A DNA stretch of 36,553 nucleotides from Thermoleophilaceae bacterium (GTDB lineage Bacteria; Actinomycetota; Thermoleophilia; Solirubrobacterales; Thermoleophilaceae), in contig JAUJNF010000004.1 of NCBI GenBank assembly GCA_030446485.1, positions 160,086 through 196,638 of the forward strand, in the 5' to 3' direction. A program made the translations under genes and the position numbers. Shown one piece after another: positions 28,820 through 36,553 of the stretch (position 1 is the first letter of the stretch; each line of letters begins with the position of its first letter). The notes beneath the pieces are model-generated. The model was not told where the DNA came from. It did no database searches and saw nothing but the letters and a program-made list of their open reading frames with translations.

Positions 28820-30844
28820 ATGGACACGAGCCGCACCCAGAAGAGAAAATGGCTCGTCGAGTTCGCGGCCATCAGCCTGGTGCCCGTTCTCCTGCTGGGA
28901 GTGGTGCTCGAGCAGGCCATGCGCGGGAACGCGCGCGAGAGGGGGCTTGCGGAGGCCACCAACGAGGCGGCCCTGGTGTCGCGCCTCGGTGTCGAGCGCC
29001 AGCTCGCGCCCGAGGACCTGCGCACCGTGCTCGGCCCCGAGCTGCAGGAGGCCCTCGACGGGGCGCTCCGGGCCGCCTCCACCGCCGACGCCGTGAAGGG
29101 CTCGACGGTTCGGAACGCCGACCTGATGGTGGTCTACTCGACCGATCGCAAGCTGGTCGGCCGCACGGGCGGTCCGGCGTCGCAGCTCCGGCAGGCGCTC
29201 GAGGGCAGCATCGTGTCGCGCATCAGCTCGGGTCCGCGCGGAAAGGTGCTGGACGTCTTCGTGCCGATGAGCTTCGGCGCGGGCGGACAGCCGGCCGGGG
29301 TGAACGAGGTGACCGTTCCCTACCAGCCGATCGCCGCCGCGATCGCCAAGGACACGCGGGCGATCTATCCCACCCTCTTCATCGGCCTCCTCCTGCTCTA
29401 CCTGACGATGCTCGCGGTGGTCACCGGCGCCTCCGCCCGCCTCCGCAAGCGCGCCGCCGACAAGGAGCAGGCCGCTCTGGCCGACGCGCTCACCGGCCTC
29501 GCGAACCGCACGGCCTTCCAGAACCTGGTGCACCGCGCTCTGCTGGCCGCCCGCCGCCGCGACACGCTGGTGGCCGTGATGCTCATGGACCTCGACCGCT
29601 TCAAGGAGGTCAACGACACCCTCGGCCACCACAACGGCGACCTCTTGCTTCAGCGCATCGCCGCCCGCCTCGAGGGCGTCCTCCGCGAGGGGGAGACGGT
29701 CGCCCGCCTCGGCGGTGACGAGTTCGCCATCCTCCTCCCCGACGTGCCCCACCGCGGCGCCGTTGCGCAGGTGGCCAAGCGCTTCATGAAGGTGCTCGAG
29801 GAGCCGGTCGCGGTCGGTGGGCTCGCCCTCCAGGTGGACGCCAGCATCGGCATCGCGCTCTACCCCGAGCACGGCCACCACGTCGAGGCCCTCACCCGCA
29901 CCGCCGACGTGGCGATGTACAAGGCCAAGGAGAGCCGCAGCGGGTTCGAGTTCTACACCGAGGAGCACAACCGCAACGACGCCGGCCGCCTTGCCCTCGT
30001 GGGTGAGCTGCGCCGCGCGATCGACGAGGGCGAGCTCGTCTTCTACTACCAGCCCAAGGTCGACCTCCAGAGCGGGCGCATCGCCGGCGTCGAGGCGCTC
30101 GCCCGCTGGGAGCACCCGCGCCGTGGCCTGCTGCCGCCCGACGAGTTCGTGCCGCTGGCCGAGCGCTCGAGCCTGCTCCGGGCGATGACCGTGCACCTGA
30201 TCGACACCGCCCTGCGCCAGTGCAGCGTCTGGCGCGCCCAGGGCATCGAGATGAACGTGGCCGTGAACCTCTCGACCCAGAACCTGCTCGACCTGCAGCT
30301 CCCGAGCGACCTCGACCGTCTGCTCTCGAGCTGGCGCCTGCCGCCGGGATCGCTCGAGTTCGAGATCACCGAGAGCACGATCATGGGCGACACCCGCCGC
30401 GCGATGGCCATCCTCACCAAGCTGAGCCAGATCGGCGTCCGGCTGAGCGTCGACGACTTCGGCACCGGCTACTCGTCGCTCTCCTACCTCAAGCAGCTCC
30501 CGGTGAGCGCTCTCAAGATCGACAAGTCCTTCGTGATGACCATGAACGAAGACGACGGCAACGCGATGATCGTGCAGTCGACGATCGACCTCGGGCACAA
30601 CCTCGGCCTCCAGGTGGTGGCGGAGGGCGTCGAATCCGAAAAGGTTTACAGCCAGCTCGCCGCCCTCGGGTGCGACTACGGGCAGGGCTACTTCCTGAGC
30701 CGGCCGCTGCCCCCGGACAAGATGACGCGCTGGCTGGAGGTCTTCGCCCAGCCGTCGGTCGCCAGCCCGCTCGCGGCGGGGTCCCCGCTCGAGCCGGAGC
30801 CCGTCGTTACCGACGACGCTCTCAAGGAGTGGATCATCGGCTAG
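28820..30844 (+). CDS. Membrane-bound GGDEF-EAL cyclic di-GMP protein
   Basis: 674 residues. TM1 ~11-31, an extracytoplasmic region ~35-180 (VVYSTDRKLVGRTGG, VLDVFVPM) resembling a single-CACHE sensor, TM2 ~181-203, GGDEF domain from DALTGLANRTAF (222) with RLGGDEF at ~296-302, then the EAL domain ~395-650. Cyclase residues are intact. The I-site that would be RxxD reads REGE, so product inhibition may be weak. The phosphodiesterase residues look complete: GVEALARW, VNLS, FEITES, SVDDFGTGYSSL, LKIDKSFV, AEGVES, GQGYFLSRPL. Both activities are thus possible. No clear ribosome site; ATG 28820 precedes a basic N-terminus. It lies after the broken protease. Confidence 0.9.
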   Translation: MDTSRTQKRKWLVEFAAISLVPVLLLGVVLEQAMRGNARERGLAEATNEAALVSRLGVERQLAPEDLRTVLGPELQEALDGALRAASTADAVKGSTVRNADLMVVYSTDRKLVGRTGGPASQLRQALEGSIVSRISSGPRGKVLDVFVPMSFGAGGQPAGVNEVTVPYQPIAAAIAKDTRAIYPTLFIGLLLLYLTMLAVVTGASARLRKRAADKEQAALADALTGLANRTAFQNLVHRALLAARRRDTLVAVMLMDLDRFKEVNDTLGHHNGDLLLQRIAARLEGVLREGETVARLGGDEFAILLPDVPHRGAVAQVAKRFMKVLEEPVAVGGLALQVDASIGIALYPEHGHHVEALTRTADVAMYKAKESRSGFEFYTEEHNRNDAGRLALVGELRRAIDEGELVFYYQPKVDLQSGRIAGVEALARWEHPRRGLLPPDEFVPLAERSSLLRAMTVHLIDTALRQCSVWRAQGIEMNVAVNLSTQNLLDLQLPSDLDRLLSSWRLPPGSLEFEITESTIMGDTRRAMAILTKLSQIGVRLSVDDFGTGYSSLSYLKQLPVSALKIDKSFVMTMNEDDGNAMIVQSTIDLGHNLGLQVVAEGVESEKVYSQLAALGCDYGQGYFLSRPLPPDKMTRWLEVFAQPSVASPLAAGSPLEPEPVVTDDALKEWIIG

Positions 30845-32528
30845 CGCTCTCCTGGGGACCCGCGCGTTCGAGGGTCCCGAGGAAACCGGCAGCAGCGGAC
30901 TCCGAAGCCGCGTCCTCGAGCGGTAGCTCCGCCGCCTCGTGGCTCGCGAGCCAGGCGGACACGATCCTGATCTCATCCACCTCCGCGACGGGGACCGGAG
31001 GAGGGGCGGCCTCCGGCCGGCCGCGATCAAGAGCGGCCGTGGCGCGCGCGGCCAACTCGCCCGCGTCGGTGGGCAGCGGTCCCCAGTCGACGACCCGGCC
31101 CGCGACCAGCCAGAAGGCGTCGTAGGCCGGCCTGGTGGGGTGGCGGGCCGCCACCAGCCGCGCGCCCGCGTGCGTGGCGCGCAGCACGCCGCCCAGCCGT
31201 CCCAGCACGCCTGCCAGCCGCTCGTGCCGGCGGTGGAGGGTCGCGGCGCGCTCGAAGTGGAGCTCGGCCGAGGCGGCCCGCATCTGGGCCTCGACGTGGG
31301 CGAGCAGGCGGTCCCGGCCGTCATCCTCGGCACCGAAGAGCCCCAGTGCGGAGTCGAGGCGGCGCCGGTAGAGGTTGGGATCGAGGTCGCCGAGGCAGGG
31401 GGAGAGGCAGCGGCCCATCTGCCCGTAGAGGGAGGGGTGTGCGCGCCGCTTCATCGTCCGGCCGCAGTGCCGTAGACCGAACAGGGAGTTGAGCTGGTCG
31501 GCGAGCTCGGCGGCTGCCGAGCGGCCGCGCAGCGGCCCCACGTTCACGGCGCGGCCGGGCGCCGGCTCGGGGTCTACGTCGAGCACCGGGTAGTCGATGT
31601 CGAGCCGCGCCCGCAGGTACACCCAGCCGTCGGTGTGCCTCAGACGCACGTTGCCGGGCGGCGACCAGGCCTTGATCAGGCGGTTCTCCAGCACGAGGGC
31701 GCCGAGCTCGGACCTGGTGGGCCGGTAGTCCACCACCTCGGCCCGCCCGGTCCAGCCCGCCGGCCGGCAGAAGTGCGAGCGCGCGCGGCTGCGCACCGAC
31801 ACCGACTTGCCCACGTACAGCGGCCGCCCGCGCGCATCCCCGAACACGTACACACCGGGGTCCTCCGGGAGGGCGCTCAGGTCGGGGCGCTCCTCGCGGG
31901 AGCGCGCTCGGCCCGGCTCGGTCCGCCGGGCGCGCCGCCGGGGCTCGAGCAGCGCCGTGGCCTCCGCCACGCCGGCCGCCGCCGCGCACAGCCGCGGGAA
32001 GAGCGCGCAGAAGACCTGCGCGCACGTCTCGGCGTCCACGAGCGCCCGGTGCGTGGTCTCGACCTCGACGCCGAGAGCAGCGGCCAGCGCGGCCAGCTTG
32101 CGCTGGCGAACGAGCGGCGCGAAGCGCCTCGCCATCGACACGGTGCACAGGGTGGGGGGGTCCGGCCACTCGAGCGCCTCCCGTCCGAAGGCCTGGCGCA
32201 GCACGCGGCGGTCGAAGGAGGCGTTGTGGGCCACGAGGATTCGTCCCTGCATCCTCCGCGCCAGCTCAGGCAGCACCTCCGCCGGCGGCGGAGCCGTCTC
32301 GATCATCGCCTGTGTGATCCCGGTGAAGCGCTCGATGCCGCGCGAGAGCGGCATGTATGTGGAGACGAGCGACTCGAAGCGCTCGTGCAGCTCACCGCCA
32401 CCGACCAGCACGGCGCCCACCTCGGTCAGCTCACACTCGTCGCCGGAGCGCCCGTTGGTCTCGGTGTCCACGACGAGGAACTCGGAGCTGGCGAGCGGCT
32501 GCTCGGGGGGCGCCATGCCGGTACCCAT
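30834..32528 (-). CDS. DEDDh exonuclease (DnaQ-like) fused to GIY-YIG nuclease (UvrC/Cho-like)
   Basis: 564 residues. An N-terminal DEDDh 3'-5' exonuclease spans ~15-185: FLVVDTETNG (D21/E23), LVAHNASFDRRVL and THRALVDAETC. The GIY-YIG domain starts ~225: DPGVYVFGDARGRPLYVGKS, then SVRSRARSHF and a distal VVDYRPTRSELGALVLENRL. Next is a UvrC-like segment with a Cys-rich loop (GRCLSPCLGDLDPNLYRRRL) and coiled ELHFERAATLHRRHERL (UVR-like). No RNase H-type UvrC C-terminal domain. This is the actinobacterial DnaQ-Cho fusion type, probably a nick/repair nuclease. ATG 32528 follows GAGGGAGA. It overlaps the c-di-GMP gene tail-to-tail by 11 bp. Confidence 0.92.
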   Translation of the reverse strand: MGTGMAPPEQPLASSEFLVVDTETNGRSGDECELTEVGAVLVGGGELHERFESLVSTYMPLSRGIERFTGITQAMIETAPPPAEVLPELARRMQGRILVAHNASFDRRVLRQAFGREALEWPDPPTLCTVSMARRFAPLVRQRKLAALAAALGVEVETTHRALVDAETCAQVFCALFPRLCAAAAGVAEATALLEPRRRARRTEPGRARSREERPDLSALPEDPGVYVFGDARGRPLYVGKSVSVRSRARSHFCRPAGWTGRAEVVDYRPTRSELGALVLENRLIKAWSPPGNVRLRHTDGWVYLRARLDIDYPVLDVDPEPAPGRAVNVGPLRGRSAAAELADQLNSLFGLRHCGRTMKRRAHPSLYGQMGRCLSPCLGDLDPNLYRRRLDSALGLFGAEDDGRDRLLAHVEAQMRAASAELHFERAATLHRRHERLAGVLGRLGGVLRATHAGARLVAARHPTRPAYDAFWLVAGRVVDWGPLPTDAGELAARATAALDRGRPEAAPPPVPVAEVDEIRIVSAWLASHEAAELPLEDAASESAAAGFLGTLERAGPQESASR

Positions 32529-32715
32529 ACGATCTCCCTCGGATGGCGTGGCGGTCGGGTTGCAGCACCGCTAGCCGACCCGGCTCCCCGCGGGGTGACT
32601 GCTAACGTGGGCGCGCTGTCTCCGCGCCGGTCGCCGAGCCGACGCCCGTTCCCGAGCGCCGACCGGCCGGGGTTCCTCTCCGTCAGCAGGACGCCCTCGT
32701 GGAGTCGACGAATCC

Positions 32716-34236
32716 ATGTCTCAAGTGAACGCACCTCCCCCCCTGCCGAGCGGCGCCCGACCGGGGCTCTTCGGGCCTCACCCGATGGTGCTGCTCGTGT
32801 GCGCCTGCCTCTTCCTGGCCGTCCTCTCCCTGCTGCTTCCGTCGACGCCCACCTACGACCCGTGGGCCTGGATCATCTGGGGTCGCGAGATCGCCGACGG
32901 GCACCTCAACACCCGCGAGGGCCCGTCGTGGAAGCCGCTGCCGGTGCTGTTCACGACGCTGTTCGCCCCGGCGGGCGATGCCGCCCCGGCGCTGTGGCTC
33001 GTGGTGGCGCGCGCCGGCGCCCTGCTGGCACTCGTGATGGCCTACCGCGTGGCATCCCGCCTGGCCGGTCATGGCGCCGCCGGCGCCGGGGCGGGAGCGA
33101 TCGCCGTCGTGGCCCTCGGGCTCAGCACCGATTGGCTGCGCAACGCAGCGCTTGGCAACTCGGAGGGCCTGCTCGTGGCCACCAGCCTGTGGGCGGTCGA
33201 GCGCCACCTGGACGGCCATCGCGGCCACGCGTTCGGCCTGGCCTTCGCCGCCGGGCTGCTGCGGCCCGAGGTCTGGCCCTTCCTCGGGCTCTACGCGCTC
33301 TACCTGATCGTGCGCGAGCCGCGCCGCCGCCCGGTCGTTGCCGCGCTGATGCTGTTGATCCCGGTGCTCTGGCTCGTGCCCGAGCTGTTTGGCTCGGGAG
33401 ACCTCTTCCGCGCCTCGGACCGGGCCCTGGAGCCGAACGCCGACAGCCCGGCGTTCGCCGCGAGCCCGGCCATCGAGGTACTCGGCCGGACGGCCGGAAT
33501 GCTGCTCGTGCCCGTGCAGGCCGGCGCGCTTCTGGCGGTGGTGCTGGCGCTGCGCTCGCCGCTCGACCGCCGGCGCACCCTGGCGGTCACCGCAATGGCT
33601 GCGATCGCGGTCACCTGGGTAGGGCTCGTTGCGCTGATGACGGAGCACGGCTACTCGGGCAATCACCGCTACCTGATCCTTCCCGTGGCGCTGGTGTCGG
33701 TGCTCGGGGGCGTGGGCTACGCCCGCGCGGCGCGACAGGTCGGCGCCCTGATCGCCGCTCGGCTCGGGCGGGTCCGCGCGGCACCGGCCGTATCGCTCGC
33801 GGTGCTCGCGGTGCTCGTGGCGGGCACGGTGCCGTTCGCGCTCACCCCGATCGGGACTCTCACCGACGAGGCCGTGGCCATCGAGGCCGAGGCCGGGTCG
33901 ACCCGCCAGCTCGAGTTCGCCGTGCGCGACGCCGGCGGCCCCGAGCGGGTGCTCGACTGCGGGACTCCCGTCACTGGACCGTTCCAGGTGCCCGCGCTCG
34001 CCTGGCAGCTGCGAATCCCGCAGGAGGACGTCGACCTCGATCCTCGCCTCCCGGGAGTGGTGTTCAGCAGCCGCCCAGGGCTCTACGGAGACACCGCCGA
34101 CCAGCCGGCGCGCGTGCCGTTCCACCCGATTGCCCGCGCCGGCGAGTGGCGTGTGCTCGCGGCGTGCGCCTCGGGACGGCGCGAGCAGCGCGTCGATGCG
34201 AACGGACCGAAGGCGCGAAAGAGGGCTCGCAGGTGA
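32716..34236 (+). CDS. Polytopic glycosyltransferase-like membrane protein (GT-C type)
   Basis: 506 residues with about ten membrane helices. After TM1 (VLLVCACLFLAVLSLLLP) the loop TPTYDPWAWIIWGREIADGH carries the acidic residues typical of lipid-phosphosugar-dependent GT-C transferases. It is followed by TREGPSWKPLPVLFTTLFAP. Later helices (GAIAVVALGLSTDWLRNAAL, HAFGLAFAAGLLRPEVWPFL) and NHRYLILPVALVSVLGGVGY match actinobacterial envelope GT-C proteins. A soluble C-terminal domain follows. The donor is probably a polyprenyl-phosphate sugar. ATG 32716 has no strong ribosome site. Its stop overlaps the next GTG (GTGA), so the two proteins are made together. Confidence 0.75.
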   Translation: MSQVNAPPPLPSGARPGLFGPHPMVLLVCACLFLAVLSLLLPSTPTYDPWAWIIWGREIADGHLNTREGPSWKPLPVLFTTLFAPAGDAAPALWLVVARAGALLALVMAYRVASRLAGHGAAGAGAGAIAVVALGLSTDWLRNAALGNSEGLLVATSLWAVERHLDGHRGHAFGLAFAAGLLRPEVWPFLGLYALYLIVREPRRRPVVAALMLLIPVLWLVPELFGSGDLFRASDRALEPNADSPAFAASPAIEVLGRTAGMLLVPVQAGALLAVVLALRSPLDRRRTLAVTAMAAIAVTWVGLVALMTEHGYSGNHRYLILPVALVSVLGGVGYARAARQVGALIAARLGRVRAAPAVSLAVLAVLVAGTVPFALTPIGTLTDEAVAIEAEAGSTRQLEFAVRDAGGPERVLDCGTPVTGPFQVPALAWQLRIPQEDVDLDPRLPGVVFSSRPGLYGDTADQPARVPFHPIARAGEWRVLAACASGRREQRVDANGPKARKRARR

Positions 34237-35804
34237 CCGTCCTCCGCGCCGTCGGCTCGGTCGCGCTGCGGCGCCCGGCCCTTCCGCTGCTAGACGTCCG
34301 CGAGCTGGGCGCGGTCGCCGTTCTCGCGCCGCTGTCGGCGCTGCTTGCGGTGACGCTGTTCCTGCGCACGCGCGACATCCACGCCGGCTTCTGGATCGAC
34401 GAGGGCCTGTCGGTGGGCATAGCCACCCACTCGCTGCTCGAGATCCCGGGGCTGCTCGTCCAGGACGGCTCTCCGCCGCTCTACTACCTGCTGCTGCACG
34501 TGTGGCTGCAGGTCGCGGGCACGAGCGAGGCCGCGACCCACTCGCTGTCGCTGCTCTTTGCCGCACTGGCCGTGCCGGTCGGCCTGTGGGCGGGCTGGAC
34601 GCTGTTCGGCGCCCGCGCGGGATGGATCTGCGCGGCCCTGGCGACGCTCAACCCCTTCATCACCCTGTACGCGCAGGAGACCCGAATGTACGCGCTCATG
34701 GTCACGCTCAGCTTGGTGGCGGCCGGCGCCTTCGTGCACGCGTTCGCCTTCGGTCGCCGGCGCTACCTCGTGCTCTTTGCCGCCGTGCTCACGGTGATGC
34801 TCTACACGCACAACTGGGCTCTGTTCTTCACCGCCGCCGCGGCCATGGCCGTCGTGCCCTGCCTGCGCGCCAGCGGTGAGCGGCGCGCGCTCGCCCGCGA
34901 CGGACTGGTGGCCTTCGGCGCGGCCGGCCTGCTGTTTGCGCCCTGGTTGCCGACGCTCCTCGCTCAGGTGCAGCACACCCGCGCGCCCTGGGCGAACGCG
35001 CCGCCGGCCGGCGAGGTCTTCCGCGACGTGTCCTTCCTGCTCGGTGGCGACGCCGCCGCCATCGCCATCCTCATGGCCGCCGGCACCGGGCTCGCCGCGG
35101 TGCACTCGCGCCGCGAGAGCCCGGAGCGCACCGCGATCGTCGCCCTCGCGGTCCTCGTCGTGGCCACGCTCGCCCTCGGCTGGGTCGCGTCGCAGGTCTC
35201 GCCGGCGTGGACCACCCGCTACCTCGCCGTGATAATGGGCCCGCTCCTGCTGCTTGCGGCGCTCGGGTTCGCCCGGGCCGGCCGCTTCGGGATCGTGGCG
35301 CTCGCCCTCGTGCTGGTGCTCTGGGTCGACTTCCGGGCCGGTGACACCAAGAGCAACGTCCGCGAGGTGGCCACCGCGAGCGCATCGCGGCTCGCGCCCG
35401 GGGACGTGGTCGTCTCCACCCATCCCGAGCAGATCCCGGTGCTGCGCTACTACCTCCCCGACGGCCTGCGCTACACCACCTCGCTCGGCACGGTCACCGA
35501 CCCCGGCGTGATGGACTGGCGCGACGCCCTGGACCGGCTGCGCGGTCAGCGAGCGCAGTCCACGCTCGCGCCTCTCCTCGACAGGTTGCCGCCCGGCAGG
35601 CGCCTGCTCTTCGTGCGGCCCGTGACCACACGCGGGGGCTGGAGCGCGCCGTGGACGCGGCTCGTGCGCCAGCGCTCCGCGGAGTGGCGGCGCGTGATCG
35701 CCATGGACGACCGCTTCGCGTCGGACCCCGTGCTGCCGCTGCCGGGCCACGGTGGCCAGCGTCACCCGGTGCGGGCCGTGGTGTACGAGAAGGTCGCCGG
35801 TTAG
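34233..35804 (+). CDS. Glycosyltransferase family 39 (ArnT/PMT-like) membrane protein
   Basis: 523 residues. The family loop FWIDEGLSVGIATHSLLEIP carries the catalytic Asp-Glu pair after TM1. DGSPPLYYLLLHVWLQVAGT and LSLLFAALAVPVGLWAGWTL follow, as does FITLYAQETRMYALMVTLSL. About ten further helices and a soluble C-terminal domain (APGDVVVSTHPEQIPVLRYY) complete it. It transfers sugars or amino-sugars from polyprenyl-phosphate to an acceptor on the outer membrane face. GTG 34233 overlaps the upstream stop by four bases. The gene pair and the FAD oxidoreductase downstream form an envelope-glycan cluster. Confidence 0.85.
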   Translation: MTVLRAVGSVALRRPALPLLDVRELGAVAVLAPLSALLAVTLFLRTRDIHAGFWIDEGLSVGIATHSLLEIPGLLVQDGSPPLYYLLLHVWLQVAGTSEAATHSLSLLFAALAVPVGLWAGWTLFGARAGWICAALATLNPFITLYAQETRMYALMVTLSLVAAGAFVHAFAFGRRRYLVLFAAVLTVMLYTHNWALFFTAAAAMAVVPCLRASGERRALARDGLVAFGAAGLLFAPWLPTLLAQVQHTRAPWANAPPAGEVFRDVSFLLGGDAAAIAILMAAGTGLAAVHSRRESPERTAIVALAVLVVATLALGWVASQVSPAWTTRYLAVIMGPLLLLAALGFARAGRFGIVALALVLVLWVDFRAGDTKSNVREVATASASRLAPGDVVVSTHPEQIPVLRYYLPDGLRYTTSLGTVTDPGVMDWRDALDRLRGQRAQSTLAPLLDRLPPGRRLLFVRPVTTRGGWSAPWTRLVRQRSAEWRRVIAMDDRFASDPVLPLPGHGGQRHPVRAVVYEKVAG

Positions 35805-35882
35805 CTCAAAGCCGATCCGGGTAGCCAACTAAGCTGCCCGCCTCCTGCGGTACCCGCAAGCCATTACGAGACGCCCAACACC

Positions 35883-36553
35883 TTGAACCTCGACGATCCC
35901 ACCGTAGTCCTTGGCGGCGGCCCGGCCGGGCTCACCGCGGGCTACCTGCTGGCCAAGCAGGGTCTGCCCGTGGTCGTGCTCGAGGGCGAGGATCAGCTGG
36001 GCGGCCTCGCCAAGACCGAGGTTCGCGACGGCTACCGCTTCGACCTCGGCGGGCACCGCTTCTTCACCAAGAGCAAGGAGGTCGAGCGCCTCTGGTTCGA
36101 GGTGATGCGCGAGGAGTTCCTGCTGCGCCCGCGCATGTCGCGCATCTTCTGGAACGGCAAGTTCCTCGACTACCCGCTGAACGGCATGGACGTGGTCAAG
36201 AAGCTCGGCCCGGTCGAGTTGACGCGCGCGTCGCTGTCCTACCTGTGGGCGGCCGTCAAGCCGAAGGGCAAGGAGGAGAGCTTCGAGGATTGGGTCTCCA
36301 ACCGCTTCGGCAAGCGCCTGTTCGAGCTGTTCTTCCGCTCCTACACCGAGAAGGTGTGGGGGGTATCGACCTCCGAGCTGCGCGCCGAGTGGGCCGCCCA
36401 GCGCATCAAGGGACTGTCCTTCTTCAGCGCCGCCAAGGCCGCCTTCTTCGGCAACAAGGGAAACAAGGTCAAGAGCCTGATCGAGGAGTTCCACTACCCG
36501 CGCTTCGGGCCCGGCCAGATGTGGGAGACGATGAGCGAGCGGATCGAGGAGCT
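35883..36553 (+). CDS. NAD(P)/FAD-dependent oxidoreductase, UDP-galactopyranose mutase-like (cut by window edge)
   Basis: The first ~223 residues are present; the gene runs off the right edge. The FAD site TVVLGGGPAGLTAGYLLAKQ, the strand-2 Glu in VVVLEGEDQLGGLAKT and FDLGGHRFFTKSKEVERLWF are diagnostic of the protoporphyrinogen-oxidase/UGM-like amine-oxidase group. SRIFWNGKFLDYPLNGMDVV and FFRSYTEKVWGVSTSELRAE (a helix common in these sugar-nucleotide mutase-like proteins) continue. The start is the TTG at 35883, the only usable start codon near the conserved strand; confidence in it is low. It lies 78 bp after the GT39 gene, consistent with a polysaccharide role. Confidence 0.8.
   Translation, partial: MNLDDPTVVLGGGPAGLTAGYLLAKQGLPVVVLEGEDQLGGLAKTEVRDGYRFDLGGHRFFTKSKEVERLWFEVMREEFLLRPRMSRIFWNGKFLDYPLNGMDVVKKLGPVELTRASLSYLWAAVKPKGKEESFEDWVSNRFGKRLFELFFRSYTEKVWGVSTSELRAEWAAQRIKGLSFFSAAKAAFFGNKGNKVKSLIEEFHYPRFGPGQMWETMSERIEE

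Noticed and set aside
28787..31333. 848-codon minus-strand frame
   Set aside because: Exact antisense of the GGDEF-EAL gene, whose domains are unmistakable; long shadow frames are expected at this GC content.
31635..34232. Very long plus-strand frame upstream of the GT39 gene
   Set aside because: Only the part from 34233 is real. The rest is antisense to the exonuclease fusion or out of frame with the first GT-C gene, and reads as Arg/Gly/His-rich filler.

Overview
The window is GC-rich DNA with gene content typical of a high-GC actinobacterium. F420-independent redox enzymes, TetR regulators, leaderless gene starts, R2lox-like and LpqN-like proteins and DUF1015 fit the class Thermoleophilia (Solirubrobacterales-like) best. 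That placement is inferred from gene content and codon style, not from a marker gene. Genes are dense, many divergent pairs share very short spacers, and no prophage, CRISPR array, rRNA or intact insertion sequence is visible.

Layout. 1-8000: a lipid/CoA catabolism island. It holds a hydroxyacyl-CoA dehydrogenase (cut by the window edge), enoyl-CoA hydratase, acyl-CoA dehydrogenase and thiolase, which together make one beta-oxidation turn. With them are a TetR regulator, a diiron/Mn-Fe R2lox-like protein fused to an SCP2 lipid-binding domain, and a two-gene quinone-detoxification operon (ring-cleaving VOC dioxygenase plus glutathionyl-hydroquinone reductase-like protein). A decayed vapBC toxin-antitoxin locus sits between the acyl-CoA dehydrogenase and the thiolase. 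8000-16100: housekeeping and small-molecule genes: a small membrane protein, a Rossmann protein, a PuuD-like amidohydrolase paired with a circularly permuted ATP-grasp ligase, a sulfurtransferase, CoA-type Nudix, nicotinamidase, OsmC, PduO cobalamin adenosyltransferase, DUF1015 and a secreted CAP protein. 16100-16800: an HNH endonuclease gene lies between a 27-bp copy of the 5' half of tRNA-Pro and the complete tRNA-Pro gene, which looks like a small tRNA-targeting mobile cassette. 16900-21200: VOC protein, YjbR, ChrA, tRNA-Arg directly abutting a lipoprotein gene, UDP-xylose synthase-like epimerase, a small unknown protein, and tRNA-His with a terminator. 21200-23340: a glycosyltransferase remnant, a methyltransferase-like gene and 0.66 kb of decayed sequence. 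23340-28750: TetR/YceI divergon with two matching operators, FMN reductase, MBL hydrolase, membrane protein, DUF2071 and a doubly frameshifted M48 protease. 28800-36553: GGDEF-EAL protein, DEDDh exonuclease/GIY-YIG fusion, two overlapping polytopic glycosyltransferase genes and the start of a UGM-like FAD oxidoreductase, the last three pointing to cell-envelope glycan synthesis.

Regulation. At least thirteen starts have a TANNNT -10 box only 6-9 nt upstream of the start codon and no Shine-Dalgarno. This is the actinobacterial leaderless architecture, and it was used here to choose starts. Other genes (dioxygenase, sulfurtransferase, YceI, VOC, PuuD) have clear AGGAGG-like sites. The strongest candidates for something new are the tRNA-Pro/HNH cassette, the R2lox-SCP2 fusion, the ATP-grasp/PuuD pair and the back-to-back leaderless promoter between nudix and pncA.
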